Below are positions 1 through 7,623 of a stretch of 15,130 nt of DNA, one piece after another. How positions within the stretch are numbered: the first letter of the stretch is position 1; each line of letters begins with the position of its first letter. The position numbers and the translations under genes were made by a program. Source of the DNA: CAYOYK01 sp964408185 (GTDB taxonomy: Bacteria; Bacillota; Clostridia; Christensenellales; Aristaeellaceae); the NCBI GenBank assembly GCA_964408185.1, contig CAYOYK010000057.1, positions 1 to 15,130 on the forward strand, given 5' to 3'. The notes under the pieces are model-generated. The model did not search any database and was not told where the DNA came from. It was given only the letters and a program-made list of their open reading frames with translations.

Positions 1-1
1 A

Positions 2-121
2 CAGCCTCGCTTTTCTGCAACGCAGGACGCATCCACAGGTTCCTTGGCATACGAACACTCCTTCCCCCAATTGCCTACTCAGGAGGCTATTGCATTCTAT
101 GCCAAGATCGCTGAAACGTGA
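2..121 (+). CDS. Possible 3' end of an unidentified gene (partial)
   Basis: Frame 2 of the plus strand is open from the left edge to a TGA at 119-121 and would give about 39 C-terminal residues ending in TQEAIAFYAKIAET. The composition is protein-like, and the stop lies directly before the hairpin at 123-146, as expected for a gene converging on the minus-strand run. Its codons are less GC-rich at third positions than in the neighbouring genes. I do not recognise the family. The other plus frames also stay open for part of this stretch, so this may be chance; the rest of bases 1-120 shows nothing else I can name. Confidence 0.25.
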   Translation, partial: QPRFSATQDASTGSLAYEHSFPQLPTQEAIAFYAKIAET

Positions 122-150
122 AAAGGGCCGCCGATGGGCGACCCTTCTTT
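121..150 (-). terminator. Intrinsic terminator after the GNAT gene
   Basis: On the minus strand the arms at 146-137 and 132-123 form a 10-bp stem with one G-U wobble and a CATC loop, followed by TTTTCACGTTT. It starts about five bases after the GNAT stop codon. On the plus strand the wobble becomes a C-A mismatch, so the structure favours minus-strand termination. It could still stop a converging plus-strand transcript, because CTTCTTT follows on that side. Confidence 0.75.
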
Positions 151-151
151 G

Positions 152-1276
152 CTAGAGCTTCAGCTCGTACTGCCGATAGGTGCGGTACCGCTTCGCTCCC
201 GTGCGTTCTGTGTTGATAACGGACTGCACGTTCGTTTCGTCGATGGTGGAGGCCTCCACCTCGCGGATGCCCATTTGCAGGGCCTGCTCATAAGCGGTAA
301 GCGTCATGACGATACCGACCGCCTTGTTTTGGTACTCCGGCACCACGTACATCATGCAGCAGCGCGCGGCGCGCACGGAGCCCCGCCCAAACAGGATGCG
401 AAGCCAGCCAAACGGAAAGCGCCTGCCGCCCGTCGGCTTGAGCAAATGCTTGTAGTCCGGGATGCCCAAAAACACCCCGATGGGCTTTCCGTCGGCGGCA
501 TAGGCCATCACCGTCAGCTCGCTGGTTGCAAAGCGCTGCAGCGTGCGAAGCTCGGACAGGATGTCCGCCTGCGACGGCGGAGCGGCCTCCCAGTCCGCCG
601 GATAGGCGGCGGAGATGATCTCGGTGATCTCCTTGGCCTTGCTTTCCAGCTCGTTCCTGCGCAGCGTCAGCCGCTCTACGCGAAAGCCGAAGCGGTTCTG
701 CGCCTTTGCGGCCAGCTCCTTATAATCCTGCATGGGAAAATCCTTCAGCTTCATCCAATAGGCGTAGAAATCCCGATGCTTGGCAAACCCGTATTGCTCA
801 AAGAACTCGTTGTAGTACGGCGGGTTGTAGGGCGTAAAGACCATCGGCGGGCTATCCAAGCTGTCCGTCAGCAGGCCCTTGGAAAAATCAATAAAGCCCG
901 GCGAGGTCGGCCCGACGACGCTTTCCATGCCCTGCTCCCTGAGCCATGCGGCGGCGGCGTCCAGCACGGCACGCGCGTACTCCATATTGTTGGCGCACTC
1001 AAAAAGGCTCAAATACCCGCGCTTGGTGTGGAGGCGCTGATTGAGCGCATCGTCCACGCCGGCCAGCACGCGCGCCACGGGCCGATCGTCCTCATAGGCC
1101 ATCAGAAACGCGTGCGGGCCGGACAGCAGCGTGTTCTCCTTGCTCAGCAGAGAGTGGAACTGCATGTCGTACAGCGGCGGCACCCAGTTGGCGTCCTTTT
1201 TATACAGGTGAAAGGGCAAATCCATAAAGTCCCGGATTCCCTTTTGCGTTTGCGCCAGAATCTCCACATGGATCAT
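152..1276 (-). CDS. GNAT-fold N-acetyltransferase-like protein (YghO-type)
   Basis: This 374-residue protein is probably a cytosolic acyl-CoA-dependent transferase of unknown substrate. The C-terminal third carries the GNAT signature: a strand MMYVVPEYQNKAVG at about 308-321, with the Q-x-K-x-x-G acetyl-CoA pyrophosphate loop, followed by a helix, then E-A-S-T and E-T-N (about 341-349) and the closing G-A-K-R-Y-R-T-Y-R (360-368). The N-terminal half (W31-V32-P33-P34, and V121-G-P-T-S-P-G at about 121-127) resembles the long two-lobed GNAT-like proteins related to E. coli YghO. The ATG at 1276 follows AAAGGAG at a spacing of eight. It has its own promoter just after engB and a terminator just after its stop, so it can be expressed separately. 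Family assignment is fairly secure; function and substrate are not known. Confidence 0.8.
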   Translation of the reverse strand: MIHVEILAQTQKGIRDFMDLPFHLYKKDANWVPPLYDMQFHSLLSKENTLLSGPHAFLMAYEDDRPVARVLAGVDDALNQRLHTKRGYLSLFECANNMEYARAVLDAAAAWLREQGMESVVGPTSPGFIDFSKGLLTDSLDSPPMVFTPYNPPYYNEFFEQYGFAKHRDFYAYWMKLKDFPMQDYKELAAKAQNRFGFRVERLTLRRNELESKAKEITEIISAAYPADWEAAPPSQADILSELRTLQRFATSELTVMAYAADGKPIGVFLGIPDYKHLLKPTGGRRFPFGWLRILFGRGSVRAARCCMMYVVPEYQNKAVGIVMTLTAYEQALQMGIREVEASTIDETNVQSVINTERTGAKRYRTYRQYELKL

Positions 1277-1308
1277 ACGGGCGGCTCCTTTCCTGTGCTT
1301 TTGTATCC

Positions 1309-1337
1309 ATTATACTGACAAATAGCAGAAAGCGCAA
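1309..1337 (-). promoter_or_regulatory. Sigma-A-type promoter for the GNAT gene
   Basis: On the minus strand, TTGCGC (1337-1332) and a perfect TATAAT (1314-1309) are separated by 17 bases. The -35 box begins three bases after the engB stop codon. Transcription would start near 1302 and give a leader of about 25 bases that carries the ribosome binding site. Confidence 0.8.
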
Positions 1338-1340
1338 CCG

Positions 1341-1934
1341 TCAGGCGGTCGTTTCCGACAGCGCCTGTTCGATGCGCGCCAGCAGCTCGTCGCGGCCGAC
1401 GCCATCCTCGGATGAAAACGCGACCACCTGCCACGGCTGTACCTTCAGGCTCCGGCAAATGGCGGCGATGTACTTCATACGTGAGCCTCGGCTGATCTTA
1501 TCGGCCTTTGTGGCCACCACGGTATACGGCACGTTGGTCTGGCGCAGGAAGGCGTTCATGGTCACATCGTCCTGCGTCGGATCATGGCGGATATCCACCA
1601 GATGCAGCACATGCCGCAGGCGCGTGGTATCACGGAAGTACGCGTCCATCATGCTGCCCCAGCGCAGCTTCTCCGCCTTGTCCACCTTGGCGAAGCCATA
1701 GCCCGGCAGGTCGACCAAGTGAAAGGCGTTGTTGATCAGAAAGGCGTTAATCAGTCTTGTCTTGCCGGGCGTTCCGCTGGTTTTGCACAGCTTATTTCGC
1801 TTGCACAGCGCATTGATCAGCGAGCTTTTGCCCACGTTGCTCTTTCCCGCCACGGCAAGCTGCGGCAGCGCGTCGAGCGCGCTTTCCTGATAGACCGCTA
1901 GGCTGGTCACAAAGGTTGCTTCTGTAATTTCCAT
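1341..1934 (-). CDS. engB: Ribosome biogenesis GTP-binding protein EngB/YsxC
   Basis: This 197-residue TRAFAC-class GTPase belongs to a family needed for late assembly of the large ribosomal subunit. All G motifs are present: G1 GKSNVGKSS at 30-38, G2 around T52-SGTPGKT-R60, G3 DLPGYG at 75-80, G4 TKADK at 142-146 and G5 F-S-S at 173-175. The length matches the family. The ATG at 1934 lies three bases after the lon stop codon, with AAGGGA upstream inside the end of lon, so translation is probably coupled to lon. The lon-ysxC pairing is known from Bacillus subtilis and many other Bacillota. No promoter is visible between the two genes, so it depends on the lon promoter at 4409-4437 or further upstream. 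Confidence 0.97.
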   Translation of the reverse strand: MEITEATFVTSLAVYQESALDALPQLAVAGKSNVGKSSLINALCKRNKLCKTSGTPGKTRLINAFLINNAFHLVDLPGYGFAKVDKAEKLRWGSMMDAYFRDTTRLRHVLHLVDIRHDPTQDDVTMNAFLRQTNVPYTVVATKADKISRGSRMKYIAAICRSLKVQPWQVVAFSSEDGVGRDELLARIEQALSETTA

Positions 1935-1937
1935 ATG

Positions 1938-4349
1938 TCAATTCCCTTGGCACACTTGGTGCGCGGCGTTGGTTGGGCGCGCGGACGGAAGCGCCTCGCG
2001 CAGGTCGTCCGGACTCTTTTGTGGCAAAGGCTCGGCCAGCGCCTGCGCAAGCACCTCGGCGGCGGTTTCCATAAAGCGGATATCCAGCTTATCGAGCACC
2101 TGCTTGGGCACATCCTCCAGATCCTTTTGGTTCTCTATGGGAACCAGCACCTGCTTGATGCCCACGCGATACGCCGCCAGCAGCTTTTCCTTGAGGCCGC
2201 CGATGGGCAGCACGCGGCCGCGAAGCGTGATCTCGCCCGTCATGGCGACGCTTTGCAGCACCGGAATCCCCGTTATGGCGGAGGTCATGGCGGTCAGCAT
2301 GGATACGCCTGCCGACGGGCCGTCCTTGGGCACCGCGCCCTCCGGCACATGAATGTGCAGATCATGCTTTTGGTAGAACTCCGCCGGGATGCCCCAGTCC
2401 GCGCTGTGTGTGCGAACCCAAGACAGCGCGGCCTTTGCGCTTTCCTGCATCACGTCGCCCAGCTTGCCTGTCAGCTGGACTGCGCCCGTGCCCTGCATTA
2501 CGGTGCACTCCACCTGCAGGGTCTCCCCGCCGACGGAGGTATACGCCAGTCCGTTCACAATTCCAACGCTGGCCTGTTTTTCCGGCTTCTCGCGCAGATA
2601 GCGCTGCGCGCCCAGATACGCCGTCAGCTTGTCCGCGTCCACGACGACCTGCTGCGTCTGCCTGTCCAGCATTTCGACCGTCGCCTTGCGCACGATCTGC
2701 GCGATGGTGCGTTCCAGCGTGCGCACGCCGGCCTCGCGCGTATACCCCTCGATGACCTGCCGCATGACCCGATCGGCAATTTTGACGCTTTTCTCCTCAA
2801 GCCCGTGCTGGGCGATCTGCTTGGGCAGAAGATGCTTCTGCGCGATCTTGAGCTTCTCCTCGTCGGTATAGCTGGGCACCTCGATGACCTCCAGCCTGTC
2901 CAGTAGCGGGGCCGGGATCGTATCCACGGAATTGGCCGTGGTGATAAACATCACGCGGCTCAAATCAAAGGGCAGCTCAAGATAGTGATCCCGGAAGGCA
3001 TGGTTCTGCTCCGCGTCCAGCACCTCCAGCATTGCGCTGGCGGGATCGCCGCGGAAATCGGAAGCCATTTTATCAATCTCGTCAAAGAGGAACACGGGGT
3101 TTGATACGCCCGCCTGCTTCATGCCCGCGATAATGCGTCCGGGGATCGCGCCCACGTACGTGCGCCGATGTCCGCGAATCTCGGCCTCGTCGCGCACGCC
3201 GCCCAGCGACATCTGCACAAACTTGCGCCCGACTGCCTCGGCAACGGCGCGCACAACGGACGTTTTGCCTACGCCGGGAGGGCCCACAAAGCAAAGGATA
3301 GGGCCCTTCATATCCTGCTTCATGCGCAGTACGGCAAGGTACTCCACAATGCGCTCCTTTACCTTTTCCAGCCCGTAATGATCCTTGTCCAGAATTCGGC
3401 GCGCGCGCTTCAAATCCAGATTATCCGTGGTTTGCTTGCCCCACGGCAAATCGAGTATCCACTCCACATAGGTGCGGCTTACGCCGATCTCCGGCGTGCC
3501 CGGCGCCATGCGGGAGAGCCTGTCCAGCTCGCGCTCCGCCTTGGCGCGCGCCTCGTCGTTAAGAGGGAGCTTTTCCAGCTTCTCGCGCAGCTCCTCCACG
3601 TCGGTCGCGTCCTTATCGCCCAGCTCGGTCTGTATGGCCTTAATCTGCTCGCGTAGGTAAAAGTCCTTCTGGTTCTTCTCGATTTGCTTTTTGATGCGCG
3701 TCTGCACCTTTTTTTCCAGATCGGCCAGCTCGGTCTCCCGCATCAAAATGCCGCAGAGCGTCTCCAAACGGTCGCCGACATGCACATTTTCCAGAATGGC
3801 CTGCCTGTCCTCCAGCTGGGTGAGCACGTTGGCCGCGATGATATCCGCAAGCTGATCCGGCTTGCCGACGTCCATGACAGACTGCATCGTCTCCTGCGAT
3901 ACGCGCGTGCTGGCCTTGCAATAGTTCTCAAAGCATTCCTGCGTCGTGCGCATCAGCGCTTTCATTTCGGGGGTTTCGCGGACGATCTCATCGCGCACGG
4001 GCCTTACGTCCGCAAGCAGGAAAGGCTCCTCCTCCACAATGGCCTCCAGCGTAGCGCGGCGCTGGCCCTCCACCAAAACGCGAATGCTGTCGCCGGGCAG
4101 GTTGAGCACCTGCTTGATATAAGCGATCGTGCCCACGGCGCAGAGATCCTCCGCCGTGGGATCCTCAATCTCCGCGTCGAGCTGCGTGACCAGAAAAATC
4201 TGCTGGTCGTCCAGCATCGCTTTTTCCAGCGCGGAGACGCTCTTGGGGCGTCCCACATCGAAATGCAGCACCATATGGGGAAATACCATCATTCCGCGCA
4301 GCGGCAGCACCGGTATTCTGGAAAGCGGGATTTTGCGTGTTGTTTGCAT
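1938..4349 (-). CDS. lon: ATP-dependent protease Lon (LonA, endopeptidase La)
   Basis: This 803-residue cytosolic AAA+ serine protease degrades misfolded and regulatory proteins. The domain order is canonical: N-terminal substrate domain (about 10-200, starting IPVLPLRGMMVFPHM), coiled-coil linker (about 210-280), AAA+ module with Walker A GPPGVGKT at 356-363 and Walker B FLFDEID at about 420-426, and protease domain from about 590. The catalytic dyad is S679 (in KDGPSAG) and K722 (in GGLKEK), the same positions as in E. coli Lon. The ATG at 4349 follows GGGAGG at a spacing of five. It has its own promoter at 4409-4437 and a structured leader, and is followed by engB after three bases. I see no CtsR or HrcA operator. 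The last 30 or so residues are a divergent polar tail. Confidence 0.98.
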   Translation of the reverse strand: MQTTRKIPLSRIPVLPLRGMMVFPHMVLHFDVGRPKSVSALEKAMLDDQQIFLVTQLDAEIEDPTAEDLCAVGTIAYIKQVLNLPGDSIRVLVEGQRRATLEAIVEEEPFLLADVRPVRDEIVRETPEMKALMRTTQECFENYCKASTRVSQETMQSVMDVGKPDQLADIIAANVLTQLEDRQAILENVHVGDRLETLCGILMRETELADLEKKVQTRIKKQIEKNQKDFYLREQIKAIQTELGDKDATDVEELREKLEKLPLNDEARAKAERELDRLSRMAPGTPEIGVSRTYVEWILDLPWGKQTTDNLDLKRARRILDKDHYGLEKVKERIVEYLAVLRMKQDMKGPILCFVGPPGVGKTSVVRAVAEAVGRKFVQMSLGGVRDEAEIRGHRRTYVGAIPGRIIAGMKQAGVSNPVFLFDEIDKMASDFRGDPASAMLEVLDAEQNHAFRDHYLELPFDLSRVMFITTANSVDTIPAPLLDRLEVIEVPSYTDEEKLKIAQKHLLPKQIAQHGLEEKSVKIADRVMRQVIEGYTREAGVRTLERTIAQIVRKATVEMLDRQTQQVVVDADKLTAYLGAQRYLREKPEKQASVGIVNGLAYTSVGGETLQVECTVMQGTGAVQLTGKLGDVMQESAKAALSWVRTHSADWGIPAEFYQKHDLHIHVPEGAVPKDGPSAGVSMLTAMTSAITGIPVLQSVAMTGEITLRGRVLPIGGLKEKLLAAYRVGIKQVLVPIENQKDLEDVPKQVLDKLDIRFMETAAEVLAQALAEPLPQKSPDDLREALPSARPTNAAHQVCQGN

Positions 4350-4366
4350 AGCTTCCTCCCTTTATC

Positions 4367-4400
4367 GGCGCGAAGGGCGCGCCCGGCGGAGGCTTCCGCC
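4367..4400 (-). promoter_or_regulatory. Two tandem hairpins in the lon 5' leader
   Basis: Two perfect GC-rich stems sit one base apart: 4400-4395 with 4390-4385 (6 bp, four-base loop) and 4383-4378 with 4372-4367 (6 bp, five-base loop). From the promoter at 4409-4437 the start site should be near 4402, so the first stem would lie at the very 5' end of the lon mRNA. The second ends about ten bases before the ribosome binding site. No T-run follows either, so they are not ordinary terminators. A role in mRNA stability or translation is inferred. Confidence 0.6.
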
Positions 4401-4408
4401 AAGAAAAA

Positions 4409-4437
4409 ATTATATCTGATATTCCCCTGAATTGCAA
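4409..4437 (-). promoter_or_regulatory. Sigma-A-type promoter for lon-engB
   Basis: On the minus strand, TTGCAA (4437-4432) and a perfect TATAAT (4414-4409) are separated by 17 bases. The -35 box begins one base after the lonB stop codon at 4441-4439. This gives lon-engB transcription independent of lonB, which in spore formers is expected to be developmentally restricted. Confidence 0.85.
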
Positions 4438-4438
4438 G

Positions 4439-6169
4439 CTATGCGTTACCAAGCGCGGTCTTTTCCGGGGCCGGCTGCGGCTGGGTGGACGGATGCAGGC
4501 CCATCGCCGCGATGGGCAGCGTGGGGGGGGCCGCGGGCGGCTCGGCAGCCTCCGGCAGCCTGACCACATCGGCAGCCGGCAAGAGCATTTCATCCAGCGC
4601 GTCTTGCAGGGTGTGCAGCAGGCGCACCTCGATGGACGCGCGCTCAAAGCGTTCCAGCTTGTTTTCCGCGGGAATCAGCACCTTGGACAGGCCCGCGTGC
4701 TCGGCGGCCTCTACCTTGCTGGGCACGCCCCCGACCGGCTTTACCAGCCCTCGCACGGAGATCTCCCCGGTGACCGCGGTAGCGCCGTCCACGCGCCGCC
4801 CCGTGATGGCGCTTACGACCGCCACCGCGATGGCTACGCCCGCCGAAGGGCCGTCCACGGGCGTTCCGCCGGGAAAGTTGATGTGCAGATCATGCTCGCG
4901 CAGGTCGTACCCCATGTCCGTAAGCAGCGTGAGCACGTTGTCTACCGACGATCTGGCGGTGCTGCGGCGCTTGACCTTGCGCGCATCCACCCCGATTTCT
5001 TCCTCCTCCACAATGCCCGTTATCGTCACGCGGCCGCTCCCCCGCCGCGCCACCACCTCGATCTCCATGGTCGCGCCCTGATTGGCTCCGCACACGGCAA
5101 GCCCGTGCACCACGCCCACCCGACTGACGGTATCCGCGCGCTGATCCGGCCGCGCGGGATAGTGCCCGGAGTACACCACCCATTCCACGTCCTTGGTCTC
5201 GATCTCGGCACGATCCTCCAGCTGCGCCAATCCAGCGCACATCTGCACGATGTTCACCGCGTCGCGGCCGCACGCGGCATAGCGACCGACGAGCGCCGCG
5301 TCCTCCTGCGACATGGCGTAGCCGGCCCTTTGCGCCGCATGGAAGGCAATATCGCTGACCTCGCTTGGCTCCAGCGCCCGAAAGTAAATCTCCATGCAGC
5401 GCGAACGCAGCGCGGGCGAGATATCCTGCGGGTTCCGCGTCGTCGCGCCCACAAGGCGGAAATCCGCCGGAAGCCCCTTCTTGAAGATCTCGTGGATATA
5501 TCGGGGAATCGCGGTGTCGTCCGGGTTGTAATAAGCGGATTCCAGCATGACCTTGCGATCCTCCAGCACCTTGAGCAGCTTGTTCATCTGTACGGGATGC
5601 AGCTCGCCGATCTCATCCAAGAACAGCACGCCGCCGTGCGCCCTTGTGACCGCGCCCGGCTTGGGCTGCGGAACGCCCTGCACGCCCAGCGGCCCCGCTC
5701 CCTGATAGATCGGATCATGCACGGAGCCGATCAGGGGGTCGGCGATGGCGCGCTCGTCAAAGCGGACGCAGGTCGCGTCCATCTCAATAAAGGGGGCGTT
5801 ATACAGGAAAGGCGTATCCCTGCTGCGCTTGGCGGCCTCCAGCACAAGACGCGCCGCGCAGGTCTTGCCGATGCCCGGAGGCCCGTAGATCAGCACATGC
5901 TGGGGATTCTTGCCGCACAATATCGCCATGAGCGACTTGATGCCATCCTCCTGCCCGATGATTTCGTGGAACTGCGTGGGGCGCACGCGCTCCGCGAGCG
6001 GCTCGGACAGACGGATTGCGCGCTGCTTTTGCAAACGGTCAAGCTCCTTGCCGCTTTCGCGCTGTATCTGCGGCTGCGAGCGCTTTTGGGTTTTGAGCTG
6101 CTGATAGAAATAGATGCCGACCACAAGCGAGACCACGAGCTGCAAGACAAACAATACCACACTGACCAA
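4439..6169 (-). CDS. lonB: Membrane-anchored ATP-dependent protease LonB (sporulation type)
   Basis: This 576-residue AAA+ Lon-family protease is tethered to the membrane by an N-terminal segment at about 3-21 (VVLFVLQLVVSLVVGIYFY). It closely follows B. subtilis LonB, including RLSEPLAERVRPTQF (about 53-67) and I-G-Q-E-D-G-I-K. Walker A is GPPGIGKT (96-103) and Walker B LFLDEIGE (182-189). The protease dyad is S442 (in DGPSAG) and K485, with the family spacing of 43. I chose a TTG start because GGAGG lies seven bases upstream and the protein then begins at the membrane helix as in known LonB. The open frame continues upstream to 6445, but it would overlap clpX and lacks family similarity. 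The last 40 or so residues are Pro/Ala-rich and contain a C8 tract. In B. subtilis LonB acts in the forespore under sigma-F; I could not find a convincing forespore promoter here. Confidence 0.95.
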   Translation of the reverse strand: MVSVVLFVLQLVVSLVVGIYFYQQLKTQKRSQPQIQRESGKELDRLQKQRAIRLSEPLAERVRPTQFHEIIGQEDGIKSLMAILCGKNPQHVLIYGPPGIGKTCAARLVLEAAKRSRDTPFLYNAPFIEMDATCVRFDERAIADPLIGSVHDPIYQGAGPLGVQGVPQPKPGAVTRAHGGVLFLDEIGELHPVQMNKLLKVLEDRKVMLESAYYNPDDTAIPRYIHEIFKKGLPADFRLVGATTRNPQDISPALRSRCMEIYFRALEPSEVSDIAFHAAQRAGYAMSQEDAALVGRYAACGRDAVNIVQMCAGLAQLEDRAEIETKDVEWVVYSGHYPARPDQRADTVSRVGVVHGLAVCGANQGATMEIEVVARRGSGRVTITGIVEEEEIGVDARKVKRRSTARSSVDNVLTLLTDMGYDLREHDLHINFPGGTPVDGPSAGVAIAVAVVSAITGRRVDGATAVTGEISVRGLVKPVGGVPSKVEAAEHAGLSKVLIPAENKLERFERASIEVRLLHTLQDALDEMLLPAADVVRLPEAAEPPAAPPTLPIAAMGLHPSTQPQPAPEKTALGNA

Positions 6170-6176
6170 AGCATTG

Positions 6177-6181
6177 CCTCC
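6177..6181 (-). promoter_or_regulatory. Ribosome binding site that sets the lonB TTG start
   Basis: GGAGG on the minus strand lies seven bases before TTG at 6169-6167. No ATG or GTG near the start of the LonB homology has comparable support. Confidence 0.8.
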
Positions 6182-6280
6182 ATCCGGGCGGCAAAAGCCG
6201 CGACGTGATGGCGCTAGGTTGTGAGGATGGCGGCAAAACAATGTATCCCGCGGCGGCGCAGGGCGCTGCAAAATACAGGA

Positions 6281-6308
6281 AAAGCCCGTATCGTGCGATA
6301 CGGGCTTT
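6281..6308 (-). terminator. Intrinsic terminator between clpX and lonB
   Basis: A perfect 13-bp inverted repeat (6281-6293 with 6296-6308) lies five bases beyond the clpX stop codon. On the minus strand it continues into TTTTCCTGTATTTT. It should separate clpP-clpX transcription from lonB. The rest of the gap to lonB (6182-6280) holds a small GCGGC-TTTT-GCCGC stem at 6188-6201 and no promoter I would defend. Confidence 0.88.
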
Positions 6309-6312
6309 GTTG

Positions 6313-7611
6313 TTAAGAAACGTTGGGCCTTAACTCCTGCCTCACCTTGGCGGTGCTTCTGGTGCGCGGCTTTCTGGGTACGACCTCGCCCTTGACAAGG
6401 GTCGGACGATTGCTCCCATCCACGCAGTCGCCTGTGACGATGCACTTGGCAACGTCCGCCTGAGAGGGCAGCTCGAACATGGTATCCTGCAAAAGGCTCT
6501 CGATAATGGAGCGCAGACCGCGAGCGCCGGTTTTGCGCTGAATCGCCTGTCTGGCGATCTGGCGGAGCGCGTCCGGCTCAAAGCGAAGCTCCACGCCGTC
6601 GAGGTCCAGCAGGTACTCATACTGGCGCACCAGCGCGTTGCGCGGCTCTGTGAGTATGCGCACCAGATCGTCCTCGGAGAGCTGCTCCAGCGTAACGGAG
6701 ATGGGCAGGCGGCCGACGAACTCCGGGATGAGGCCAAATTTGACCAGATCCTCCGGGCGCACCTGACGCAGCGCGTCGCCGATGTCCGTCTCGCTGGTGC
6801 TCTTCACATCCGCGCCGAAGCCCATGAGCTTTTTGCCGATGCGGTTCTCGATGATCGGCGCAAGGCCGTCAAAAGCGCCGCCGCAAATAAAGAGGATGTT
6901 CGTGGTGTCGATTTGCAAAAATTCCTGATGGGGATGCTTCCGCCCGCCCTGCGGCGGCACATTGGCCACGGTGCCCTCCAGAATCTTGAGCAAAGCCTGC
7001 TGCACGCCCTCGCCGCTTACATCGCGGGTGATGGAGACGTTTTCGCTTTTGCGCGCGATTTTATCGATCTCATCAATGTAGATGATCCCGCGCTGCGCCG
7101 TTTGGATATCATAGTCCGCGTTCTGGATCAGCCGAAGGAGGATGTTTTCTACATCCTCGCCCACATAGCCGGCCTCGGTCAGGCTGGTCGCGTCGGCAAT
7201 CGCAAAGGGGACATGGAGTATCTTTGCCAGCGTTTGCGCCAAGAACGTCTTGCCGCAGCCCGTCGGGCCAAGCAAAAGAATGTTGGACTTCTGCAGCTCG
7301 ACGTCGTTGCTGGTGGGCGGCGAATCGATGCGCTTGTAGTGGTTGTACACCGCTACGGACAGCGCGCGCTTGGCGGCCTCCTGCCCGATTACGTACTCGT
7401 CCAGCACCTCTTTTATTTCCTTGGGGCGCGGGATTTCGGACTTGCCGCCCTTTTCGGCGATCTCATAATCGTCGCTGACAATCTCCTGACACAGCGCGAT
7501 GCACTCGTTGCAAATATATGCGCTCGGACCGGCAACCAAGCGGTGTACCTGTTCGTTCGATTTGCCGCAGAAGCTGCAATGCTTCAGCTTGCCGTTGATA
7601 TCATCCGTCAT
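6313..7611 (-). CDS. clpX: ATP-dependent Clp protease ATP-binding subunit ClpX
   Basis: This 432-residue AAA+ unfoldase recognises tagged or regulated substrates and feeds them to ClpP. The N-terminal zinc-binding domain has C12-x2-C15 and C34-x2-C37. It is followed by Walker A GPTGCGKT (115-122), pore loop GYVG (149-152 region), Walker B YIDEID (about 178-183) and sensor 2 TGARGLRS (361-368). The ClpP-docking loop reads M-G-F (263-265) where Ile/Leu-Gly-Phe is usual. The start ATG at 7611 follows AGGGG at a spacing of seven, and that site overlaps the clpP stop codon. The 12-base gap to clpP indicates one transcript and probable coupling. The C-terminal tail (about 405-432) is basic and divergent. 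Confidence 0.98.
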   Translation of the reverse strand: MTDDINGKLKHCSFCGKSNEQVHRLVAGPSAYICNECIALCQEIVSDDYEIAEKGGKSEIPRPKEIKEVLDEYVIGQEAAKRALSVAVYNHYKRIDSPPTSNDVELQKSNILLLGPTGCGKTFLAQTLAKILHVPFAIADATSLTEAGYVGEDVENILLRLIQNADYDIQTAQRGIIYIDEIDKIARKSENVSITRDVSGEGVQQALLKILEGTVANVPPQGGRKHPHQEFLQIDTTNILFICGGAFDGLAPIIENRIGKKLMGFGADVKSTSETDIGDALRQVRPEDLVKFGLIPEFVGRLPISVTLEQLSEDDLVRILTEPRNALVRQYEYLLDLDGVELRFEPDALRQIARQAIQRKTGARGLRSIIESLLQDTMFELPSQADVAKCIVTGDCVDGSNRPTLVKGEVVPRKPRTRSTAKVRQELRPNVS

Positions 7612-7623
7612 GGATACGCCCCT

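Noticed and set aside
4493..6208. 571-codon open frame antisense to lonB
   Set aside because: The opposite strand encodes LonB with all motifs. The antisense product is rich in Arg, His and Gly with no recognisable domain, as expected of a GC-rich shadow frame.
6240..6280. Weak promoter-like pair (TTGCAG, GATACA) before lonB
   Set aside because: The spacer is 18 and the -10 matches poorly. It also does not fit a forespore sigma consensus, so I did not annotate it.
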